Shown: positions 1 through 4,790 of the stretch, piece after piece
Position numbering within the stretch: position 1 is the first letter of the stretch
How the letters are laid out: the number at the start of each line of letters is the position of its first letter
Assembly: GCA_030024065.1 (NCBI GenBank)
Contig: JASEIE010000271.1
Span: forward strand, 1 to 5,318
DNA from: Thermodesulfobacteriota bacterium
GTDB taxonomy: Bacteria; Desulfobacterota; BSN033; UBA1163
Reading direction: 5' to 3'
DNA length: 5,318 nucleotides
Position numbers and translations under genes: made by a program
Notes under the pieces: model-generated
What the model was told of the DNA's origin: nothing
Databases searched by the model: none
Seen by the model: only the letters and a program-made list of their open reading frames with translations

Positions 1-125
1 CCTTCGACAGCATAAAAGAGAGGGACGAAGGCAAACCAGGCCAGAAACTCGAGATCGAAATTGGGAAAGGAGAGAATGAGGAGAATGCCCGAAAGGAGGC
101 TGAACAGATAATCCAATTTTTTCAT
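1..125 (-). CDS. lnt: Apolipoprotein N-acyltransferase, N-terminal fragment (runs off the left edge)
   Basis: Read on the minus strand from an ATG at 125-123, 41 codons are open to the window edge. The peptide starts MKKLDYLFSLLSGILLILSF and continues with a P-N-F-D-L-E-F-L-A-W-F-A-F-V-P-L stretch. This is the hallmark start of Lnt: a hydrophobic first membrane segment, an 'SFPNF' turn, then 'LAWFAFVPL' entering the second segment. Lnt is an inner-membrane nitrilase-like enzyme that transfers the third acyl chain to the N-terminal cysteine of lipoproteins. The catalytic Glu-Lys-Cys domain lies outside the window. The gene is divergent from the ArsR-rhodanese gene and shares its 112-bp intergenic region. 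The Shine-Dalgarno is weak (only an AGAAG-like stretch just before the ATG), so the start rests mainly on the family match. Confidence 0.85.
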   Translation of the reverse strand, partial: MKKLDYLFSLLSGILLILSFPNFDLEFLAWFAFVPLFYAVE

Positions 126-180
126 TGCTTCTATCTTATAGAATTAAAGGATTTTTTTCAAGAAAACACATTACTTGACA

Positions 181-196
181 AATAAGAATTTTTATT
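181..196. promoter_or_regulatory. AT-rich imperfect palindrome, candidate ArsR-family operator
   Basis: AATAAGAATTTTTATT is a 16-bp palindrome with 14 of 16 positions symmetric (one mismatched pair). It lies between the -35 and -10 of the plus promoter and touches the minus-strand TATAAT. AT-rich palindromes overlapping the promoter are typical ArsR/SmtB/BigR operators, and the adjacent gene encodes such a regulator, so autoregulation is the natural inference. A second inverted repeat, AGAATTT (185-191) with AAATTCT (210-216), is centred near 200 and could be an alternative or additional site. Confidence 0.4.
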
Positions 197-202
197 ATAG
201 CA
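194..202 (-). promoter_or_regulatory. Candidate extended -10 promoter for lnt
   Basis: On the minus strand this reads TGCTATAAT, a perfect TATAAT -10 hexamer preceded by the TGN extended -10 motif. No good -35 is seen at 16-18 bp, which is usual for extended -10 promoters. It would start transcription near position 187 and give lnt a leader of about 60 nt. It overlaps the plus-strand promoter elements and the 181-196 palindrome, so both directions could be controlled by one bound repressor. Prediction by motif only. Confidence 0.45.
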
Positions 203-237
203 TTCAATTAAATTCTAAATTAAAAGAGGACTGAAAT

Positions 238-909
238 ATGAAGACCACAAATAGGCTATTTAAGGATGCCATTTACGAGCAGTTTGCCCGAATTGGGAAA
301 GCTGTTTCAAGCCCTAAAAGGCTTGAGCTCCTTGATCTTCTCTGCCAGGGGGAACGGACAGTCGAGGTCTTAGCCAAGGAGGCCGGGATATCATTTGCAA
401 ATGCTTCTCAGCATTTGCAAATCCTTCGATCCGCGCATCTGATCGAATCTGAAAAAAGGGGTCAATTTGTGACCTATCGACTTACTGATCAGGCGGTTTG
501 TGATTTTGTTCTTGCAATGCGTGTCCTTGCGGAGAGGGAGTTGGCGGAAGTGGAACAGATTAAACGTCGATTTCTCGAAGGAAAAGAGGGATTGGAACCA
601 GTAAATCGTGAGTCTCTAATAGAGAGGGTAAAAGAGGGGAAGGTAGTTGTGCTGGATGTTCGGCCGGTGGAGGAGTTTTTGGCCGGGCACATCCCTGGAG
701 CTGTCTCAATTCCTCTTGAAGAAATAGAGCAGAAATTGTCTGAACTGCCAAAGGATCAGGAAATTGTGGCTTACTGCAGAGGGCCCTACTGCGTTCTTGC
801 TATCCGGGCGGTTGAAATTCTTCGTGAAAAAGGATTCCATGCGTTTCGGATGGAGGAAGGAGTCCAGGATTGGCGCGCCTTGGGTTTTCCTGTGGCTGTA
901 GGAAAATAA
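238..909 (+). CDS. ArsR-family transcriptional regulator fused to a C-terminal rhodanese domain
   Basis: The protein has 223 aa. Residues 12-100 form an ArsR/SmtB winged helix: S-P-K-R-L-E-L-L-D-L-L near 25-35, recognition helix ISFANASQHLQIL at 51-63, and wing G-Q-F-V-T-Y-R-L at 75-82. Residues 125-220 are a single rhodanese domain with D140-V-R142, G150-H-I-P-G-A155 and the active loop C180-R-G-P-Y-C185, with C180 the persulfide-forming nucleophile. ArsR-rhodanese fusions are a known architecture, expected to couple sulfur transfer to DNA binding. No classic ELCVCDL metal motif is seen; instead C36 and C88 are the only cysteines in the DNA-binding half and could form a redox or persulfide sensor pair like those of SqrR/BigR (inference). 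The ATG is supported by AGAGGA at 225-230, 7 nt upstream. It heads the cluster, 31 nt before the selenoprotein gene, and probably regulates it. Confidence 0.92.
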   Translation: MKTTNRLFKDAIYEQFARIGKAVSSPKRLELLDLLCQGERTVEVLAKEAGISFANASQHLQILRSAHLIESEKRGQFVTYRLTDQAVCDFVLAMRVLAERELAEVEQIKRRFLEGKEGLEPVNRESLIERVKEGKVVVLDVRPVEEFLAGHIPGAVSIPLEEIEQKLSELPKDQEIVAYCRGPYCVLAIRAVEILREKGFHAFRMEEGVQDWRALGFPVAVGK

Positions 910-912
910 TTC

Positions 913-925
913 ATGATCAGATCAT
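913..925. repeat. Perfect 13-bp palindrome between the first two cluster genes
   Basis: ATGATC-A-GATCAT is perfectly symmetric around A919. It fills the short gap between the regulator stop codon (907-909) and the GGAGGAG ribosome site (927-933) of the next gene. It could be a secondary operator, a weak mRNA hairpin (5-bp stem, CAG loop) or chance. It has no T-run, so it is not an intrinsic terminator. Confidence 0.4.
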
Positions 926-940
926 CGGAGGAGACTTATC

Positions 941-2680
941 ATGAAACACTTAAGAAATATTATGTTAACCCTTATATCCATTGGCATGGCTCTTGGGTAT
1001 CTCAGTTTCACTCGCCCGAATATAAACCCAAAAGAGACTACCTGGGATGAGATGCTCATCGATGCCCAAAAAGGGGGGTACAAGGTCGTCACCACGGAGC
1101 AATTGCGGGAACTTTATATTGACAACAAGTTGGAAAAACCCCTCCTGATTGATACCCGGCAGGATTGGGAATACCGGGCAGGACATATCAAGGGTGCCCT
1201 TAATTTTTCCATTGAACCGACCTGGTATTCCATGTGGTTAAAGCGAGAAAAACTTAAGGCTTTTCTGGGGCCGGATAGGAATCGCTCGATCGTATTTTAC
1301 TGAGCTGGTTTAGCTTGAGTTCGTAGCGACTCAGCGGCCAGGTTGGCTGTAAAACTTGGTTATAAAAATGTCTATCGTGATCCCAGAGGTTACCCGGATT
1401 GGCAGAAACTCGGTCTTCCAGTAGAAACCGCTCCGCTGAAATATGCTGAAACCAACATTGCCTCCAAAACACCAGGACCCATTTATGGATGGGGCATAGT
1501 CTGGACCCTTATGGGTATCTTCGTAGGTGGAATGGCCCTCAATTTGACACCCTGTGTCTATCCTTTAATCCCTGTTACACTCTCTTATTTCGTTGGTCAA
1601 GCCGGAAGGCGGAGTCAGCGGGGACTCATCATCCGTGGGTTATGTTATCTGTTAGGTCTGGCCACTACAAATTCGGCGCTCGGGGTGGTGGCTGCCTTAA
1701 CTGGGGGACTTATGGGAGCAATACTCCAGCACCCTATCGCCCTCTTGTTCGTTTCGGCCATCCTAATATTTTTTGCAAGCAGTCTCTTCGGGTTCTGGGA
1801 ATTACGTCTTCCCGGCAACCTGATGCAGTTTGCCTCGAAATCTTATACGGGTCACTTCGGAGCGCTCTTCATGGGACTGACCCTCGGATTGGTGGCTGCA
1901 CCCTGCATCGGACCTTTTGTCCTCGGATTGCTCACCTGGGTGGGCAGCCTGGGAAGTCCTTGGTTAGGTTTTTTAGTCTTCTTCACCTTAAGCATGGGAC
2001 TGGGACTCCCGCTCTTTTTCTTAGCTATCTTCTCCGGTCAATTTAAGAGGCTTCCCCGTTCAGGAGGATGGATGCTATGGGTCCGTAAACTTCTGGGTTG
2101 GGTCATGGTGGGCATGTCTGTCTATTTCTTGAGATCCCTCTTGCCAGAATTTTTTTATGTAATCCTCCTTTCTTGCATCGTCCTTCTCGCAGGATTGCAT
2201 TTGGGTTGGTTTAGCAAGGATAGAGCTGGATTTAAGGCTTTCGGATGGATGAAGACGGTGGTTTTTATGGTTTGTCTCACCGCGGCACCCTATCTTTTTA
2301 CATCATGGATGATGCGCGGTCCGGGGTTGGCCTGGAAGCCCTATTCAGATCAAATACTAACCGAAGCTCAAAGGCTGAAAAAACCGGTCATCATCGATTT
2401 CTATGCTGAATGGTGTGCTCCCTGCCGGGAACTGGATAACATCACCTTTCGCCATCCCGAAGTGGTAAGGCAGTCCGCAAATGACTTAATTATGGTGAAA
2501 GTCGATCTTACCCGGGGAAGCGATTCGATTCATAAACGTCTCCTGCACCGGTTTGAGATCAAAGGGGTGCCCACAGTGGTGTTTTTAGACAGAGAGGGCA
2601 GGGAAAGAAAAGATCTGCGACTGGTCGATTTTCAGCCTGCCGACCAGTTTATCCTTCGTATGATGGAGATCAAAAGATGA
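941..2680 (+). CDS. Putative di-selenocysteine rhodanese-DsbD-thioredoxin fusion protein (TGA recoded at codons 121 and 126)
   Basis: Read through two in-frame TGA codons, the gene encodes 579 aa. Residues 7-24 are a membrane anchor or uncleaved signal. Residues about 48-160 are a rhodanese domain: D71-T-R73, G81-H-I-K-G-A86, then active loop Y120-U121-A-G-L-A-U126-V-R-S, and closing GYPDWQKLGLPVE. Residues about 183-456 are a DsbD/CcdA-type membrane core with about eight segments and the paired cysteines LTPC205 and AAPC322-IGP. Residues about 465-579 are a thioredoxin domain with W-C492-A-P-C495 and the cis-proline turn G-V-P544-T. DsbD moves electrons from cytoplasmic thioredoxin to periplasmic partners; here an N-terminal rhodanese sits where the DsbD alpha domain would be. 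GGAGGAG (927-933) lies 7 nt before the ATG. The frame is identical before and after both TGAs, so no frameshift is needed. Without recoding it would be read as a rhodanese lacking its nucleophile (941-1303) plus a protein from a TTG at 1343 with no good ribosome site. A pseudogene is the main alternative, made unlikely by intact downstream domains. Confidence 0.85.
1301..1303 (+). other. In-frame TGA at the rhodanese nucleophile position, predicted selenocysteine 121
   Basis: TGA directly follows S-I-V-F-Y, the beta strand that leads into the rhodanese catalytic cysteine. It aligns with C180 in Y-C-R-G-P-Y-C of the regulator encoded just upstream. Translation in the same frame resumes with A-G-L-A and, after the second TGA, with V-R-S-D-S-A-A-R-L-A, the expected helix after the active loop. 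Replacement of a catalytic thiol by Sec is the classic selenoprotein pattern. Confidence 0.85.
1316..1318 (+). other. Second in-frame TGA, predicted selenocysteine 126
   Basis: This TGA lies five codons after the first and aligns with the second cysteine (C185) of the C-x4-C loop in the upstream regulator's rhodanese domain. Both cysteines of the motif therefore appear to be replaced, giving U-x4-U. An error or nonsense mutation would have had to hit exactly the two cysteine codons and nothing else in about 1.7 kb. Confidence 0.8.
1316..1333 (+). promoter_or_regulatory. Candidate hairpin downstream of the first TGA (possible bacterial SECIS)
   Basis: UGAGU (1316-1320) pairs with ACUCA (1329-1333). 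A single U (1321) is bulged, then CG (1322-1323) pairs with CG (1327-1328) around a UAG loop. The hairpin begins 12 nt after the first TGA, a spacing suited to a SelB-bound bacterial SECIS, and has a bulged U as in the E. coli fdhF element. The apical loop lacks the usual G in its first two positions, so support is partial. The second TGA is part of the 5' arm. Confidence 0.4.
1334..1350 (+). promoter_or_regulatory. Candidate bacterial SECIS hairpin serving the second (and perhaps both) TGA codons
   Basis: GCGGCCA (1334-1340) pairs with UGGCUGU (1344-1350) as seven continuous pairs, two of them G-U wobbles, closing on a GGU loop (1341-1343). If the top A-U pair opens, the loop is AGGUU, close to the AGGUCU apical loop of E. 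coli fdhF. The first loop G is 22 nt after the second TGA and 37 nt after the first, within the range described for bacterial SECIS elements. The element lies inside coding sequence, as is normal in bacteria. Confidence 0.6.
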
Positions 2681-2697
2681 AACCTGAAAAAAGGAGT

Positions 2698-2706
2698 AGG
2701 AGGTGA
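2698..2706 (+). promoter_or_regulatory. Strong Shine-Dalgarno that decides the polyferredoxin start
   Basis: AGGAGGTGA is fully complementary to the 3' end of 16S rRNA. The AGGAGG core ends 8 nt before the ATG at 2712. A second site, AAGGAG at 2691-2696, lies 6 nt before an in-frame GTG at 2703, so a three-residue longer product is possible. The ATG is preferred. Confidence 0.6.
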
Positions 2707-2711
2707 AGGCA

Positions 2712-3386
2712 ATGGTTACTTTAACAAAGGCAATTAAAAAGCGAACTTCCCGGCAACTTCTATTCTTTTGGGTGTTACCTCTTGCCGTAATCGGCGGATG
2801 GCGCTATCCCATTCTGGGATATTTCCTTCCACTCTGTATGATGGCTGGAATGGGGATCGCTCTATTTAAAGGAAGATACTGGTGTGACTGGTTATGTCCA
2901 CGGGGTAGTTCATGGGATCTTCTTTTAAGCCGGATTAGTTTAAAGAAGAGAATTCCCCTCCTGTTCCGAAATACAAAATTCAAGATATTCATCATGATGG
3001 TTATGATGACGGTTTTATTTACTCAACTTCCAAGAGTCTGGCCGAGTATTGACGGGATGGGACGGGTCTTCGTGATGATGCTAAGTGCGACCTCCGCATT
3101 CGGAATCATTCTCGGAATCCCGACCCACCACCGGAATTGGTGCACCTATTGTCCCGTAGGGACGATGGGAAATTGGTTGGGAAGGGGAAAGTATCCATTG
3201 ACGATCAGTCCCGAATGCAATGAATGCAAAAATTGTGATACGGTCTGTCCGATCCAGATCCAACGATGGCAGTATCGTCCTGAAAAGGGGGAGCCTACTA
3301 TTGTTCCGGAATGGGATTGTCTGAAGTGTGGTCTCTGTATTGAGGCATGTCCCCAAAAGGCTTTGGCTTTTAAGATCAATGATTAG
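2712..3386 (+). CDS. NapH/YccM-like membrane polyferredoxin (4Fe-4S binding protein)
   Basis: The protein has 224 aa from the ATG (227 from GTG 2703). About four membrane segments lie at residues 15-30, 33-53, 90-108 and 118-137. They are linked by the cysteine motifs W-C58-x3-C62-P and W-C144-x2-C147-P-V-G, typical of the NapH/CcoG/YccM family. The C-terminus carries two ferredoxin motifs: C169-x2-C172-x2-C175-x3-C179-P and C203-x2-C206-x2-C209-x3-C213-P, for two [4Fe-4S] clusters. The basic N-terminus and an even number of segments would put the clusters in the cytoplasm. Such proteins pass electrons between the quinone pool or cytoplasmic donors and membrane partners. Located 31 nt after the DsbD-type gene, it may supply electrons to that membrane core (inference). 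The exact partner is unknown. Confidence 0.88.
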   Translation: MVTLTKAIKKRTSRQLLFFWVLPLAVIGGWRYPILGYFLPLCMMAGMGIALFKGRYWCDWLCPRGSSWDLLLSRISLKKRIPLLFRNTKFKIFIMMVMMTVLFTQLPRVWPSIDGMGRVFVMMLSATSAFGIILGIPTHHRNWCTYCPVGTMGNWLGRGKYPLTISPECNECKNCDTVCPIQIQRWQYRPEKGEPTIVPEWDCLKCGLCIEACPQKALAFKIND

Positions 3387-3398
3387 GAGAATAAATTT

Positions 3399-4550
3399 AT
3401 GAATTCCCGTCAGATTTATCTTGATTTCAACGCCTCCACTCCGATTGCTCCTGAAGTGGCGGAGGCGATGAAGCCATTCCTTTCAGAACATTACGGCAAT
3501 CCCTCAAGTCATCACTGGGCAGGGGAGCCGGCTAAAGAGGCTGTTGAACAGGCTCGAAGACAGGTTGCTGACCTTCTCCAATGTCGCCCCGATGAGATCG
3601 TTTTTTCCAGTGGAGGGAGTGAATCCAATAACCACGCCATTAAAGGAATCTTTTTTACGTTAAAGGAAAAAGGGAACCATATCATCACGACACAGATTGA
3701 GCATCCGGCTGTGATCAATCCCTGCCGGTTTCTCGAAAGGCTTGGAGCGGAGGTAACCTATGTCGGTGCGGACCAATATGGAAGGGTCGATCCTGAAGAC
3801 ATCCGAAAGGCTATTACTCCTAAAACGGTCCTTATCACAGTGATGCACGCCAATAATGAAGTGGGGACCATACAACCAATCGAAGAGATCTCAAAGATTG
3901 CGAAGAATCATGGGATTCTTTTCCATACCGATGCCGCCCAATCCGTTGGAAAAATAAAAACAACAGTTGATGATTTAGGAGTCGATCTGTTGTCCATAGC
4001 CGGTCACAAACTCTATGCCCCGAAGGGAGTCGGGGCGTTGTATATTCGTGAAGGAACAGCTATCGAATCTCTCATCCATGGGGCAGGTCATGAATCAGGC
4101 AGAAGGGCAGGAACCGAGAATGTCCTTTTGATTGCCGGACTGGGAAAGGCCTGTGAAATTGCAAAAAGGTTTTTAAATGATTCAAAGATACTTGATTTAA
4201 GGGATCGTTTTTGGGGACTCCTTAAAAATAATTTTGGTTCAAAAGTCGTCCTCAACGGGCACCCCATCCATCGGCTTCCCAATACGCTCAATATAAGTTT
4301 TGCTGGAAGAGTCGGGTCAGAAATTTTAGATCGATTAGAAGGAGTAGCCGCCTCCACCGGTGCGGCATGCCACTCCGGTTCGATTGAATTGTCGCCTGTG
4401 CTGAAGGCAATGGGAATATCTCCAGAAGTGGGGATGGGTGCCATCCGATTCAGCCTGGGAAGGATGACAACCTTCCCGGAACTGGAAAGGGTGATAGGTC
4501 TCCTTAAAAAAATTGTCTATCAAGATACCATAGGCAGAATAAACTCATAA
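3399..4550 (+). CDS. PLP-dependent cysteine desulfurase / selenocysteine lyase-like enzyme (NifS/IscS class)
   Basis: The protein has 383 aa, full length for the NifS/IscS fold-type I aminotransferase family. The N-terminus Y-L-D-F-N-A-S-T-P and G-N-P-S-S are canonical. PLP residues are visible: S-G-G-S-E-S-N-N at 71-78, H102 (ring stacking), N-N-E-V-G near 152-156, D178 in H-T-D-A-A-Q, and the Schiff-base lysine K204 in G-H-K. R-A-G-T-E-N is at 236-241. The catalytic cysteine is C324 in S-T-G-A-A-C-H-S-G. The A-C-H-S context and S-P-V-L-K-A-M-G-I that follow resemble, from memory, selenocysteine lyase (SCLY) and its bacterial relatives more than housekeeping IscS. The reaction is removal of S (or Se) from cysteine (or selenocysteine) as an enzyme persulfide. 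AGGAGA at 3385-3390 overlaps the previous stop codon and lies 8 nt before the ATG, so the two genes are probably cotranscribed. No iscU or other Fe-S scaffold gene follows, suggesting a dedicated role. Confidence 0.9.
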   Translation: MNSRQIYLDFNASTPIAPEVAEAMKPFLSEHYGNPSSHHWAGEPAKEAVEQARRQVADLLQCRPDEIVFSSGGSESNNHAIKGIFFTLKEKGNHIITTQIEHPAVINPCRFLERLGAEVTYVGADQYGRVDPEDIRKAITPKTVLITVMHANNEVGTIQPIEEISKIAKNHGILFHTDAAQSVGKIKTTVDDLGVDLLSIAGHKLYAPKGVGALYIREGTAIESLIHGAGHESGRRAGTENVLLIAGLGKACEIAKRFLNDSKILDLRDRFWGLLKNNFGSKVVLNGHPIHRLPNTLNISFAGRVGSEILDRLEGVAASTGAACHSGSIELSPVLKAMGISPEVGMGAIRFSLGRMTTFPELERVIGLLKKIVYQDTIGRINS

Positions 4551-4675
4551 TCGCACTGGGATTACTTGATAAAACCAACTGGGTTATTGGGAAGTCAGAA
4601 GGGAATTTTGACGCTTTCAACAAATTGAGCAGAAGAAGGCCACCGGTATTTGAAAGACCATGGCGGGAGTGGTAA
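4550..4675 (+). pseudogene. Possible remnant of a Fis-type HTH from a sigma-54-dependent activator
   Basis: In the +2 frame after the desulfurase stop, the translation reads I-A-L-G-L-L-D-K-T-N-W-V-I-G-K-S-E-G (about 4550-4603). From memory this resembles the first helix of the C-terminal Fis domain of NtrC/FhlA-type activators ('ALEKTNWVIGGPxG'). The expected continuation (GAA..L....TL..RM.KLGI) is not seen, and the frame ends at TAA 4673-4675. No AAA+ domain is present. It is therefore at best a short decayed fragment, and the match could be chance. Confidence 0.25.
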
Positions 4676-4678
4676 ATA

Positions 4679-4707
4679 TTGAAGTGGACCAGATATTTGT
4701 TTATGAT
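4679..4707 (+). promoter_or_regulatory. Candidate sigma-70 promoter for the response regulator gene
   Basis: TTGAAG (4679-4684; 4 of 6) is followed after exactly 17 bp by TATGAT (4702-4707; 5 of 6). It would give a leader of about 75 nt before the ATG at 4791. It makes the two-component gene a separate transcription unit from the upstream cluster. No convincing intrinsic terminator is visible between 4551 and this site. Motif-based only. Confidence 0.4.
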
Positions 4708-4790
4708 AATAGGCAATTAGAGATATTTCTCGGGTTACCGACTTAAGGGACCTTTTTCCATGACGGGGGAAAATTATTTACGGTTTGAGC

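Larger units (their letters stand above)
175..203 (+). promoter_or_regulatory. Candidate sigma-70 promoter of the ArsR-rhodanese cluster
   Basis: A perfect TTGACA -35 box at 175-180 is followed after 17 bp by TAGCAT at 198-203 (4 of 6 matches to TATAAT). The alternative -10, TATAGC at 196-201, would give a 15-bp spacer. The region is very AT-rich and the next gene starts at 238 with an AGAGGA ribosome site at 225-230. This is the only convincing plus-strand promoter before the four closely spaced genes, so it probably drives them as an operon. Confidence 0.5.

Noticed and set aside
941..1303. Separate 120-aa rhodanese ending at the TGA at 1301-1303
   Set aside because: It would end one residue before the catalytic nucleophile, so it could not be an active rhodanese; the rest of the domain follows in frame.
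1303..1315. Hairpin AGCT-GGTTT-AGCT starting inside the first TGA as the SECIS
   Set aside because: It starts within the codon being decoded, so the ribosome would already have melted it; it is too close to act as a SelB recruiting hairpin.
1301..1318. Reassigned genetic code (TGA as Trp or Gly), or sequencing error, as an explanation for the two TGAs
   Set aside because: TGA is a real stop at 2678-2680, TGG is used freely for Trp, and the expected residue at both sites is Cys. Two errors hitting only these codons are unlikely, though not excluded without other reads.
1489..2046. 185-codon plus-strand ORF inside the DsbD-type gene
   Set aside because: Out-of-frame shadow of the real membrane protein, with no conserved motif.
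1343..2680. Separate DsbD-like gene starting at TTG 1343
   Set aside because: The start lies inside the rhodanese domain, has no good ribosome site and is in the same frame as the upstream gene; reading through the TGAs gives a complete domain.
4504..4716. 70-codon minus-strand ORF across the desulfurase end and the gap
   Set aside because: No family resemblance, overlaps a real gene end, and lacks a convincing ribosome site.
4660..4746. 28-codon ORF on the plus strand before the response regulator
   Set aside because: Weak ribosome site, no recognisable motif, and it overlaps the better-supported promoter at 4679-4707.
4551..4790. Intrinsic terminator after the four-gene cluster
   Set aside because: Only short stems are seen (AACC/GGTT near 4573-4586, AAGG/CCTT near 4744-4755), with no strong GC stem plus T-run of suitable geometry.
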